Positions 36,366 through 46,620 of a DNA stretch of 64,000 nt are shown here, piece by piece. Where the stretch lies: assembly GCA_013407085.1 (NCBI GenBank), contig JACCGJ010013103.1, positions 1 through 64,000 on the forward strand, written 5' to 3'. The stretch's first letter is position 1; each line of letters begins with the position of its first letter. The stretch comes from Atriophallophorus winterbourni. Lineage: Eukaryota; Platyhelminthes; Trematoda; Plagiorchiida; Microphallidae. Below the pieces are notes generated by a model that was not told where the DNA came from, ran no database searches, and worked only from the letters and a program-made list of their open reading frames with translations. Position numbers and translations under genes: made by a program.

Positions 36366-36670
36366 ATAAAATATAAACACCATAGCCAAAATAAAATATT
36401 TAATTCATCTGTTGTAGTAGTCATCGAAGACATTCTCCAAAATGGCCTGATAGTAGAATACGAGTGCGGGATTAGTTCTTTCGCAAGCGTACGCCTCACA
36501 GGACTTCAAGACACTACACCAGAAAATAAGCAAGATTCGGTTTTCGGTATGCTTTTAAACAACGAAAATCTATGTTCAACTGCCAATAGACCCGCACTAG
36601 CTGGTTCGCAAGCGCGGTCTAACCACTTATCTAATGCTTCGATCTCAATAAACGTGTGTATCAACAAAGG
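36366..36670 (+). pseudogene. ORF1 of copy K, second part
   Basis: Frames read SSMTTTT-region antisense, but on plus give VVVVIEDILQNG, matching AVVVIQDVLQNG of E2 ORF1, then LLNNENLCSTANRP matching LLHEENLCTTAIRS. It stops at GTATCAACAAAGG, the 5' flank of the BEL element. Confidence 0.65.
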
Positions 36671-37231
36671 TGTATGAATCCGCGTTGATGTCTTGAAAAT
36701 TCCTCTTTCGGTCCAGCAAGATCAAACGAACTGGAGAAATTTGTTTCCCACCCTAAACCCGTGTTCCTTATCAAGTTTTTTTATCATAATTTTCCCGTGT
36801 TATTTCTTGTTTGTTCTTTAAATTGAAAATAACATTCAAACTAAATGTTAAATCTGTGACAGTTTTCTTTCCCGAACATTGTTCATTGGTTAACTGCACT
36901 TGGGCTTCCGCAGATTTTGATTTGTCCGTTACCCGTGTTTACCGTTATTGGAAAACGGTCATCTTTTGTGCTCTCAACTGAGCTGTTTGATTCCCGTTTA
37001 TTGGACACGTTGGGTTTGCATTGATACCTGTATTTGATTACCGTTGGGGTCTGTTATATTTTGCTTGTTAATCGTCTTTGTCAATATAGTACAGCGTAAA
37101 TTGACGTATTGTTCTGATTTGGGATCGATTCGTAAACGCTCGTCATTCCCGGTATAAGAATCTCGTGGCTTGTAGCAGGCAACTAGTTTCCGTCACAGAA
37201 ACTATTCCCCAGTGACGATTTGGTCGCTACA
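36671..37231 (+). repeat. 5' LTR of BEL/Pao element
   Basis: 561 bp, TGTATGAATCC to GGTCGCTACA. It aligns end to end with 40506-41066. The LTR would carry promoter and polyadenylation signals, but none is clear enough to mark. Confidence 0.9.
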
Positions 37232-37430
37232 GTACTCAACCTTAGTATTCGATTTGGACCGTATTTGTCTCAATTGGAAAAAATACAGTACTCAACGTCA
37301 AATTTGTGGACGCAATACAGTACTCAACGTTGGAATTCGATTTGGACCGTATTTGTCTCAATTGGAGAAAATACAGTACTCAACGTCAAATTTGTGGACG
37401 CAATACAGTACTCAACGTCGAATTCGGTGA
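37231..37430 (+). repeat. 88-bp tandem repeats in BEL leader
   Basis: AGTACTCAAC begins units at 37231, 37319 and 37407, two full 88-bp units plus a partial third. Each unit also contains a second internal AGTACTCAACGTC, giving a nested repeat. It lies where the primer-binding site and packaging leader are expected. A standard TGG-starting primer site directly after the LTR is not obvious. Confidence 0.85.
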
Positions 37431-37437
37431 CGTCAAT

Positions 37438-38610
37438 ATGCTTGTTACCCGCAGTTTTGTCGAAAAGATCAAATCTTCCCGACAATTGGTCGATAATGGA
37501 AAGGAAGGCACCGCAGGTGAGCGCATTCATTGTTCTGTTGACGGTTCTCGAGGTAGCTCGAGGGGTTCAACTATAGAATCAAACATCCTTGTTCGTAAGG
37601 CTAAAATGCGCCTTGAACTCCTAAAACTGTCGCAGGAAACACTCGAAATGCAGCACAAACTGAAATTGCTTGAGGCGGTACAGGAGGTTGGAATGGCTGA
37701 GATTGCTGCTTCTACATCCGACGATGCAGATTCACACTTGCAAGATATTGATACCAATCAAATGGTTGCAAGTTATCTTGCGCATTGTGGGCTTCAAAAT
37801 TCAGAAGAAGCTGACTACCCTCGTTCGGAGGTAGAAGATTCTGTTCGTAATAAAAAGCTGGTAGTTTACCAAGATCTGACCTTCCAAAGATAGAATTGAT
37901 GTCTTTTGATGGTTCAGCTAGAACCTACTGGAAATTTTTTCGTCAGTTCGAGACCTATGTGGAGTCTAGAACTCATGATGACAGACAGAGGTTTCTATAT
38001 TTGCTATATTATTGTCGAGGTATAGCAAAAGAAGCTATTTAAGAGTGTGTCATGCTGCCACCTGAACGTCGTATAAGCAGGCGAGATCAATCCTGAAGGA
38101 CCTATTCGGCCAACCGCATACGATAGCAAGATCCATGCTGGATGGACTGTTCAGTGCGCAACGATTGTCACACCTGGTGATAAAAATGAGTAATTTTCAA
38201 ATTGCTTTATAGCAAATGAACTACACTGTGGACCCTAATTCATTGATGGTGCTTGAACCCTTGGTCCACACACTTCCTCTGTATCTACAGCAGCAGTGGG
38301 TTGCGAACGTCGAGCAACGTACTTGCAAAGGCCGAATAAAAAGCAAAACTTTGCTCAGTGGCGTGCAAACGACACAAGTGAGATTGAAAATCCAGGATGC
38401 TCAACCTGTGGGGGTACTCATGGAGTGCCATCTTGCAAAGAGTTTATTACCGCCGACTGCGAGACACGTTGGAAAAAGGCGAAGCAGTGTCACCTGTGTT
38501 TCAAATGCCTGAAGGCTGGTCATGACAGAAAATTTTGTCGTGACACTAATTCATGTCAGGTCGTTGGCTGTAAAGCTCCTCACCACACATTGCTGCATTG
38601 GGAACCTTAG
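37438..38610 (+). pseudogene. BEL/Pao gag
   Basis: ATG 37438 opens an N-terminal frame with a charged helical segment (RLELLKLSQETLEMQHKLKL) ending at 37893. A frameshift near 37885 leads into LPKIELMSFDGSARTYWKF, FRQFETYVESRTHDDRQRF and LYLLYYCRGIAKEAI, the conserved BEL gag core, stopped by TAA at ~38039. In the frame 38296-38610 lie two zinc knuckles, CSTCGGTHGVPSC and CFKCLKAGHDRKFC. Gag would form the particle and bind RNA. Broken by at least one frameshift and several stops. Confidence 0.78.
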
Positions 38611-38643
38611 GTCCAGTCTCACGTTGAAAGCAAAACAGTAAGC

Positions 38644-39241
38644 ATGACGAACTGTGGGCAAGTTGTCTCTATGGGGGTATTACCTGTTCGCTCGGTAGGA
38701 CCTGGAGGGTTTCTGGAAGCATACGCTTTTCTCGATTCTGGTTCTGATACGACAGTCGTTTGTCGTGAAGTCGCTGAAAAACTTAAACTTGAGATGCAAG
38801 CTTCAGAAACTCGCATTAAGACGATGAACGGTACAATGTCCGCTCGCGAGCTTGCTAGTGAGTTCAATTTGGAATCGCTAAATGGACTTCAGATAATTGA
38901 CATCAACAAGGCCTTGGTCGTTGATGAAATCATGCTATTTGCGAACATGCGGCCTGGTATTTGGGGAAACTAAACTTAAACGCATGGTTATCTTGATTGC
39001 ATGTGACATCCCGGAAGCACATTGGGCAATTGAACAACGATTGGGTGCTTGGAAACAGCTAAACGCTGTGAAAACCTCACTCGTTCGGGTGTTGTTGGGA
39101 CCTACGAACTATAAAGCGCATAAAACAGCCCTGGTCAATCTGCTCTCTTGCGGAGTTTGTGAAATAGAATCGCTGTTGAGAAAAATGTACGACTCGGAAT
39201 TTGAAGATTCGAGTTGCATTAGGAACTCCCGTCGAAGATAG
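38644..39241 (+). pseudogene. BEL/Pao protease region
   Basis: The frame 38644-38973 contains FLDSGSDTTVV, the D-S-G active-site motif of retroviral-type aspartic proteases. After a frameshift, 38897-39241 reads LIACDIPEAHWAIEQRLGA and VRVLLGPTN, the segment that follows protease in BEL pol. Together they are one broken reading frame. Confidence 0.75.
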
Positions 39242-39752
39242 AAAGGTAGTTCAGCTAGTAGAGGAAGAATCAAAGTTAGTCGTTAGGCATTACGTAGTAC
39301 ATCTTCCCTGGAAGGATAGTGTCCCCAAACATGCCACTAGAGGGTCAGTCGCGTTCAAGCGAATAGAAAGTCTGGAATGGTTCCTAAAATATCCTCAATT
39401 TTGTCTAAAATTAACAGAAGTGATGTATGCGAAGGTGACCAAGGGGCATGCAAGGAAGGCTGGACCGTATGTTGCCGAAAATAATCGGCCCTTGTGGTAT
39501 CTACCTCATCACGCTGTGTTGAACCCCAAAAAACCAGAAAAACTTCGGGTAGTAGTGGATTGTGCTGCCAAATTTCATTACTTTGCACTAGATGATATGC
39601 TGTGTCAGGGTCCTGATACAACAGCGAATCTGGTTACCGTGTTTTTGCGTTTCAGGATCAGTCGGGTAGCTCTAGCTGCAGACATTGAGGAAATGTTCAT
39701 GCAAGTTAAAGTACCTGACCAGGATTTATCGGCGTTACGATTTCTGTGGTGA
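39201..39752 (+). pseudogene. BEL/Pao reverse transcriptase, N-terminal part only
   Basis: 183 codons open. Motifs: WYLPHHAVLNPKKPEKLRV, VVDCAAKFH, LCQGPDTTANL and ADIEEMFMQVKVP, the last holding a catalytic aspartate. The frame ends at ALRFLW; the YxDD motif, RNase H and integrase, normally over 1000 further residues, are absent. Confidence 0.8.
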
Positions 39753-40505
39753 TATGAGAAGAATGTTGACGTCGGTCGTTCTTGAGAAGCTGAGTTACCT
39801 GACACTGAATTACCTCAGTCGGATTTTGTGACAGAATTTCCCGGCAATAATTCGGATCAGATGGAGAGCACGCCTGTCTCACATGACACTAAATCAGCCC
39901 AAATAAAAAGTAGGCCTGGTTCACATGACACTGAATCAGCTTCAATTGGAGCGATGTATGGTCAGCATGACAATCCGTATGATTGGCGTGAAACTTTCGG
40001 TTGTATACCTGATGAACCATTTATGTTTGGAAATCCGGATACAATATTTTGTAATTTAGACTTGTTTGGATGGCTCATAATGTCGCTGTTTGAGGATGCA
40101 ATATATAAGGCTCGTTCAGGTAGGATATCATGCATGAGCTTATTGTAGGGCGCAGGCAGAACACGTAGGGTGGGGAATAGGGTGTACCTGTAGTGTCGTG
40201 CCCGGAGGCTGGTGCTTAAGGTGAGAGGCGGGTTTTCGGATCTGCTGACCCCAGAAATACTACCAAGCATTCAGTTTGCCGGTTGCATGCTAAGACGAAC
40301 GTTGATTACACTGAAGGCAAATGTTTTAGGTGGAAGGCGGGTCTTCGGGTCTGCCAACTCCAGAGATACCACCAAACATTTGATCGCTTAGTCGCTGTCA
40401 TGGGTCGCGCCGGTACACGGGTCGGGTAGCCAGTTAGAGAAGAGCGCGCAGTTCAGTGTTTGTGTCTCAACTTGCTTTACAGATTGGAGGAATTTTGGTG
40501 GGCGG
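39753..40505 (+). other. BEL 3' internal region with direct repeats and a 106-codon ORF
   Basis: It holds two repeat pairs. CACATGACACT(A/G)AATCAGC occurs near 39883 and 39923. A ~57-bp block around GGCGGGTTTTCGG/GGCGGGTCTTCGG recurs ~112 bp apart (about 40217 and 40329). An open frame at 39828-40148 (EFPGNNSDQMEST...PFMFGNPDTIFCN...) has no recognised domain. It could be non-coding 3' sequence, a fragment from another element, or an accessory ORF. Confidence 0.5.
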
Positions 40506-41066
40506 TGTATGAATCCGCGTTGATGTCTTGAAAATTCCTCTTCCGGTCCAGCAAGATCAAACGAACTGGAGAAATTTGTTTCCCACCCTAAACCCGTGTT
40601 CCTTATCAAGTTTTTGTGTCATAATTTTCCCGTGATATTTTTTGTTTATTCTTTAAATTAAAAATAACATTCAAACTAAATGTTAAATCTGTGAGAGTTT
40701 TCTTTCCCGAACATTGTTCCTTTGTTTAACTGCACTTGAGCTTCGGCACATTTTGATTTGTCCGTTACCCGTGTTTACCGTGATTGGGAAACGGTAATAT
40801 TTTGTGCTCTCAACTGAGCTGTTTGCTTCCCGTTTATTGGACACGTTGGGTTTGCATTGAAACCTGTATTCGATTACCGTTGAGGTTTATTATATTTCGC
40901 TTGTAAATCGTCTTTGTCAATATAGTACAGCGTAAATTGACGTATTGTTCTGATTTGGGATCGATTCGTAAACGTTCGTCACTCCCGGTACAGGAATCTC
41001 GTGGCTTGTAGCAGGCAACTAGTTTCCGTGACAGAAACTATTCCCCAGTGACGGTTTGGTCGCTAC
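40506..41066 (+). repeat. 3' LTR of BEL/Pao element
   Basis: 561 bp, partner of 36671-37231 and ending CGCTACA. Copy K resumes at 41067 with GAGGGTGCTG, matching E2 on both sides of the junction. Confidence 0.9.
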
Positions 41067-43623
41067 AGAGGGTGCTGCGAACCCGAGCAACAATAGAATA
41101 ATATATGCGCAGAATAGAAAACCGTGTACTGTACACAAATGGTTGCAGTATACGTAATAATAGCGGGAGAGCTGCAACTTGCTGCATAGCAAAACCAGTT
41201 CGATAAAATTGCCATCTAAGCTCCATATTTAAAATCAGATGATCATGTACCGTCATTTGTATCAACAAATTACACCAACTATCGTCAGGATCTGGATACT
41301 GATGCTACGGGAGGGGTGTTGCAATTATAATAAATAAAGACCATCCCCACAGTGAGACATCGTTAAAGATGGCTTCTAATACAAACCAACTAACATCGGT
41401 ATTTCTTACAGTCGCTAAGAGCATACTGGCACTTGCCAGCGCTTATAGAAGCCAGGCTGTTTCACCATTAGACGATCAATTTCTGAGGGACACATTGGAA
41501 GTTATAAAAGGGTTATGCCACGCATTATTGATTATTTGAGACTTTTATCTCTCGGGAATCGACTGGCGTACCGATATTTCTTCAATGAGGTAAGCTGAGT
41601 CGCAATATCTGGACTTTTTTTATATCAGGGTCTTTGATCAGCATGTCAGGGAACCTAAAAGGTTTAGGTCACGACACACTGTGTCCACTTTGGATTTGGT
41701 TTTATCGTTTCATGAAAGAGATATTTATGGGATCCAATATCTTTCGTCACTAGGCAAGGTGGCCACGCTGTTATTGTTTTTGCCTGGACTTTAGTGCACC
41801 CTAGTCACCAAAAAAAGAAGTCCCGCAACTTTAGTCGAATGGGCATCGTCCATGTACAAACTCTAGCACTGAATCTAATTTGGGAACCAGACGAATTCGA
41901 ACATATTGTAGAAATCCGGTGGAATATTACGAGAGACCACAAATGCAACGACAGAAAAGTTTTGCTCCTCTACAACCAATCAGAAAGCGAGTAAAACCCA
42001 CTGGAGGAGCGCGTTTATTAGCAAGGCTATCAGATGGCGTGACCATAGCTAGAGGGCTTACAAATTCTCTGGAACTCGCAGATCTAAAATGCAGTACATA
42101 CAGACCAGAAATTAAGCTGTTGCGCTGCAAAGAAAAGCTAAAAGGGACTCCTTCGCCAAAAAAGCAAAGATTAACTTGAGAGCTTTCTATGGCTATGTTC
42201 GGTCTAATCGATCTTTAAGAGACTAAATAGGAAAGTTATTGCTGGATGATTGCACAGAAAAAAGCCGATGCATTGCGTTCATTCTTCTGCAGTGTTCATC
42301 GACGTGATTCAGGTAACTGTTTAGAAACACTCGAGTGCAGAGCACCTCTCTTTATCTCTATGGAGGTTGATCAGGGAATAGTCACCACAGTTCTGTCGCA
42401 GTTGGATAAAACTAAGTCTGTTGGCCTCGACGGTATACATACGGCTATTCTTCATCCCCTCGCGAATATGGTTAGCCTTGCAATCAGCAATCTTCTTGCA
42501 GCTGCCTTACCCTAGGGTATACTACCGGATGACTGGAAAAGAGCGGCGGTAGTAGCCATATATAAAAAGGGTCCCATTAAGGATTTACCTAACTAAACCG
42601 GTAATCCTGACTGGTATTCTTTGCAAGTGCTTGAAAAAACTCATTTGGCAGCAGATATGTAAACATTCCGTAGCCAATTCCTTACTATTCGATGCGTAGC
42701 ACGGACTGTTTCTGCTTAACTAATCTTCTGAGCTTTCTTGATAAAGTGACATTACGGCTCAATGAAGCAAGATTAGTCGAAGTATGCTACCATGATTTTT
42801 AAAAGGACCTTGAATCGGTGAAACATGGATACCTTCCGCACAACTTAAAATGTGTAGTGTCACCGTTGGACTACATCGATGGTTAGACAGCTTCCTAATT
42901 GATAACACTATGTTAGAATTGCAGGGGTGTGCTCAGAGGAATCACTGATACACTGTGGAGTGCCTAAAGGCTCAGTACTTGGTTCACTGCTTTTTCTTAT
43001 TTTTGTAAACGACGTAGCATCCTGCTTGAGTTAACGTTGCTTCCTGTTTGCTGATGATGTTAAAATCCTAGGATTTGACATTAGAGATACGCTTGGCACT
43101 GATTTAGAAAAAGTATTCGCGTGGACATAAACATGGGACTTGCCACTAAACTTGTGGAAGAGCTGCGTTCTGACGACTGATTTGGTGAAAATACAACTAG
43201 AAGTCGGCGGAGGAAGTATCATAATAGCTGCTGCTCAGAAAGTGAAGGATCTCGGTATTACATTACCGGCAGATTTTAAGTTGGCTACTAAATATGACGA
43301 AGCAGTAAACGAGGCTCCCAGAATAGCTTATAGACTGCGCTCAGCGTTGTCATGCCGAAAACCTTCTATCTTTATTCCTTATAAAAAGCAGTCGTGCGGT
43401 CTCACTTGGAATATTGCGTTCAATTCTGGTCACCGTACTTGAAATTTGATATCGCTGGTCTCGAAAGAGTCCAGCGCCTTGAGACTAGGATGGTTGAGGG
43501 TCAGGCAGGGAAAACCTACGAGGTAAGACTCGAAGACCTGGACCTGTTCTCACTAAAGAGACGGTGGCTGAAAGCGACCTAATAGAAGCCTTCAATATTC
43601 TGAAGGGTCTCAGGGGTGATAAT
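41067..43623 (+). pseudogene. ORF2 of copy K, endonuclease and RT, decayed
   Basis: It aligns along its length with E2 ORF2. Endonuclease remnants include VPSFVSTNYTNYRQD, VSTLDLVLSFHERDI and a broken GDF region. RT remnants include TKSVGLDGIHTAILHPLAN (42246-42515), GVPKGSVLGSLLFLIFVND, CFLFADDVKILG and RKPSIFIP. The C-terminal ERVQRLETRMVEGQAGK lies in the frame 43394-43582. Dozens of stops and shifts. It is interrupted at GGGGTGATAAT by the gypsy element. Confidence 0.75.
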
Positions 43624-43921
43624 TGTTATAAATTACACGAATACAACCCAAGTAATAATTACCCAAATGTTTAGCACTGCAAACCCTTTTTGCTATCAGT
43701 CACAATTGACTAACTAAACCCAACAATACACGTAGCAAGAACAAAGGCAGTCTGTTCAGACAGAGTGCTTTACCGTCTCTGACCAAAAAGCCATTAGGCT
43801 GCGGCTCGTGTGTATTTATCAACTGAATCAATATGGCCGACAAAATTACCAATCAGAATCGAGAATCATAAGCTATAAGTTATACTGAGTTTTTGAGGAA
43901 AATAATAATAATTCCTCAACA
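43624..43921 (-). repeat. 3' LTR of gypsy element
   Basis: 298 bp; on minus it begins TGTTGAGGAATT and ends TTATAACA. It aligns with 46143-46433, with small indels. Confidence 0.85.
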
Positions 43922-43932
43922 CTTCTTCTTTT
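43922..43932 (-). promoter_or_regulatory. Polypurine tract of gypsy element
   Basis: On minus, AAAAGAAGAAG lies directly against the 3' LTR. This is the expected plus-strand DNA primer site of LTR elements. Confidence 0.65.
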
Positions 43933-43937
43933 GAGAT

Positions 43938-45047
43938 TCACCGGGACTGACGTGGATTGACATGCAACGGTTTCACGGGTTTGCCTTTTCTGGTTGTCCA
44001 GTGACGTGGTTGCAGACTATGGTCAGTCGGTATTCCATTCCTGATAGATTCACTTGGTTTCAGAAGGTTGAACGTTTTATACAGTATCTCCTGTGGTATT
44101 CGGATCTCGACGAGCGTATCAGATGTTGCGGATCTCAGGCGTAACTGATTTCTGTGCCGTGTGATGACACATTTTCCAGCTTTAACATCCAACATTACAC
44201 TGCATCTGCGACGAATGATGTTACCATCGATCCACGGTGGACTTGATGTTCTGTAGTCTCGTACGTGGACGGCAGTTAGTGGTTCGAAGCATGACTGTTG
44301 ATTCACATTGAGCGGCATTTTGGTTTACTTAGACAGCACAGCATTGTTCCAAGTACGTTGTTTCTTCCTCCCTCGCTGGGATTTTGCGTCTGGGTAACGT
44401 ATCGTTCGGCGTAGTTCTGTGAGCAAGTAGAAAACGTTGCAGACTATCGACGGATATCCCCTCCGCACGTGATTTTAGAAGAGCACGTTTGAAAGTGTCG
44501 ACAAAGCTTTCGTCCTGGCCATTTGACTGAAGATAGTAAGCTGTAGATGTGACACATTGTTCTGGTTACAAAATTCGGCGAAAACGTCGGATGTAAATTG
44601 TGAGCCATTATGAGATACGAGCGTTTCTGGAAATTCATGCTGATTAAACAAGCGACGCATTGCGCTGATCGTGTTGCTGGATGTTGCAGATGACATCTCG
44701 ATTATTTCGGGCCATTTCAAATAAGAATCGACAACAACGAGGTACATGATACCGTTTATTGTACCTGAGAAATCGACATAAATTCGTTCCCACGGGTTTT
44801 TCTGGTGTATGCCACGGTGCAAATGGTACACGGTTAGTTATCATGGCTGCCTGCTGACATTGACGACATTAGTTGACGAACAGATCAATATATGCGTCCA
44901 TACTAGGCCAATAAGCAAAACTGCGAGCGATCGCCTTCATGCGTTGAATGCCTAGGTTCTCATTGTGGAATTGTCGAACAACACGATTGCGAAGATTCTT
45001 TGGAAGAACAACGCGATCATTGAAAGCGATTCACGTCTTCGGTAGAA
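43938..45047 (-). pseudogene. Gypsy integrase
   Basis: From the high end: a decayed HHCC region (FHNENLGIQRMKAIARSFA then CRQCQQA, the first H and one frame lost), and the core in the frame 44831-44475 (PWERIYVDFSGT, YLVVVDSYLKWPEIIEM, PETLVSHNGSQFTSDVF). The C-terminal part, 44318-43938, includes AGKCVITRHRNQLRLRSA. The core keeps D in VDF, but the second catalytic aspartate, normally in VSDNG, is H here. Known: integrase inserts the element DNA using a D-D-E triad. Stops and shifts confirm it is dead. Confidence 0.78.
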
Positions 45048-45636
45048 TTACGAAAGTTCACCAGAAGGCGTAAATTTCGGCCAACCACAGTAAGTATATG
45101 TGATTGCTTGCAGCAACGTTTCATCTGTTTGCGTACATTGTTTAATATCCTCAGCTTTGACAGGCAATTCCTGCACTGTGTTGTCAAATTGTCGCTGCAT
45201 AGCTTGCTCCATGGAGACGCATTCAATGACTGTATCTTTGTCTGGTTGATCTGGAACCGGGATTAGGTGGGACAGCGCGTGCGTTAGACCAAAATCTTCA
45301 GAATGGCTATATCGTATATATAAATCGTATTCCAATAGTATGAGAGACCATCGTTGTAACTGGTTAACAGAATGTGCCGGTATACGATTTTTGAGCCGAA
45401 TATTGGAATCAAATGCTTGTGGTCGGTTAGTAACTTAAAGTGACGACCATAGATCAACTTGTGGAATCGTTTGACCGCGAAGATGAGAGCTAATGCTTGT
45501 TTTTCGATTTGACCATATTTGCGTTCGGTTGGAGTCAATGGCTGTGAAACATACATAATCGCCTTCTCGTTTCCATCGGGAAATTTGTGAAGAATTACTG
45601 CACCCACACCATATCCAGATGCATCAGCTGCCACGA
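45048..45636 (-). pseudogene. Gypsy RNase H and connection domain
   Basis: The frame 45634-45284 reads AADASGYGVGAVILHKFPD, ERKYGQIEKQALALIFAVK and RHFKLLTDHKHL, with the D, E and D active residues in place. After a frameshift the frame 45335-45048 reads EYDLYIRYSHSEDFGLTHA and continues towards the integrase. RNase H would remove the RNA strand during reverse transcription. The RT that should precede it is missing. Confidence 0.8.
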
Positions 45637-46063
45637 GTGAAGGAAGCTTAAACCGCTCGCACTCTCTGTTAACAATGGCTTTGTGTGTCGGATTCCTGCA
45701 TAACCAGTTTAAGGCATCGATAACGTGTGTTAAAGAGTGATGACTTGTCTCAAAATAGATGTTTCAATGTTTCGACTGTCTGTATGAATGAACGGTCGCG
45801 TGGGTTTTGTGGCAACATAAAGTGACAATATTTATCGAGGTCACTGGGGCCAAGTTTGCGAAGTAGGAGTCTAACTTTCCACGCATCGTCCTGTGTGGCA
45901 AAATCTACGCGCAATAAATCTTCATACCTATGGAACCACGTCTTGAACGTGACATTAGCCTCAGCGTCGAAATTAAATTCATGGATACTATTAGCAATAC
46001 CATTGACGGATGGTGGAGCAATGCTGCTCGCTGAAATTTTACTTTGAACTTATAAATCTATCA
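45637..46063 (-). pseudogene. Gypsy gag
   Basis: Minus-strand translation gives APPSVNGIANSIHEFNFDA, VTFKTWFHRYEDLLRVDFA, DDAWKVRLLLRKLGPSDLD and MLPQNPRDRSFIQTV, a gag type widely seen in gypsy elements of helminths. A TGA follows TLKHLF, and a frameshift leads to AIVNRECERFKLPSL, where it fuses to RNase H. Coding appears to begin near 46063. Confidence 0.68.
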
Positions 46064-46142
46064 ACTTTATTTGCTGTTCGAGCTAAATTTTTAATTAACT
46101 TTGATCCATTTTTAAAAAAATCAATATCCTCGTCTCCAATAA

Positions 46143-46433
46143 TGTTATATATTACTGAAATAGAACCCAAGTAATAATTACCCAAATGTTTAGCACTGAA
46201 AAACCTTTATGCTATTAGTCACAATTGACTAACTAGCAAAACACTACGCGTAGCAAGAACGAAGTTAAGACAAAGAGCATTACCGTCTCTGACTAAAAAG
46301 CCATTAGGATGCGGCTCGTGTCTATTTATACACTGAATCAAAATTCCCGACAAAATGGACCAATCAGAATCGAGAATCATAAAATTTTAAGTTATAATGG
46401 GTTTTTGAGGAAAATAATATTATTTCCCTAACA
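46143..46433 (-). repeat. 5' LTR of gypsy element
   Basis: 291 bp, partner of 43624-43921. Directly inside it, on minus, is TTATTGGAGACGAGGATATTG; its TGG-containing start may be a tRNA primer-binding site, but the matching tRNA was not identified. Confidence 0.82.
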
Positions 46434-46620
46434 ATAATATTACTCAACTCCCTAAACGTATCCCTAAAACATCTATAAAGTATAATTCTATGAAACTTCT
46501 TAAGAGGTTGTTGGCACGTGATCACTTTTTCAGCAACCGTGTGGTCAACTTCTGGAACAAGCTCTCAGATTTTATAGTAAAAGTCCCAAATGTGTTGAGC
46601 TTCAAAGGGAGTTAGACGCT
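46434..46620 (+). pseudogene. RT C-terminus of copy K
   Basis: The continuation after the gypsy insertion reads YNSMKLLKRLLARDHFFSN and VVNFWNKLSD, matching the ends of E2 and E3. A TAG near 46613 closes the frame, in place of the conserved final residues. Confidence 0.65.

Larger units (their letters stand above)
36671..41066 (+). mobile_element. BEL/Pao LTR retrotransposon, decayed and internally deleted
   Basis: A 4396-bp element bounded by 561-bp direct LTRs that begin TG and end CA. Internal domains in order: leader with 88-bp tandem repeats, gag with two zinc knuckles, aspartic protease, and the first part of the RT. The rest of the RT, RNase H and integrase are absent, so it cannot move alone. 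The LTRs differ at roughly thirty positions by eye (about 5-6%), meaning a moderately old insertion. Target duplication: AAAGG (36666-36670) against GAGGG (41067-41071); copy E2 has GACGG at this site, so a 5-bp duplication that later mutated fits well. Confidence 0.85.
43624..46433 (-). mobile_element. Ty3/gypsy LTR element, internally deleted
   Basis: A 2810-bp minus-strand element with LTRs at both ends and a perfect 5-bp duplication, ATAAT, at 43619-43623 and 46434-46438. Order read on minus: 5' LTR, gag, RNase H, integrase, polypurine tract, 3' LTR. Protease and nearly all RT are deleted, gag being joined to RNase H near 45636. Intact gypsy elements are around 5 kb. It interrupts the RT C-terminal region of copy K. 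Confidence 0.85.

Noticed and set aside
37231..37430. CRISPR-like interpretation of the regularly spaced AGTACTCAACGTC words
   Set aside because: The whole 88-bp unit is repeated with no variable spacers, and it sits between an LTR and gag; it is a tandem duplication.
39828..40148. 106-codon ORF in BEL as an envelope gene
   Set aside because: No signal peptide, no clear membrane anchor and no cysteine pattern to support an envelope; left as unknown.
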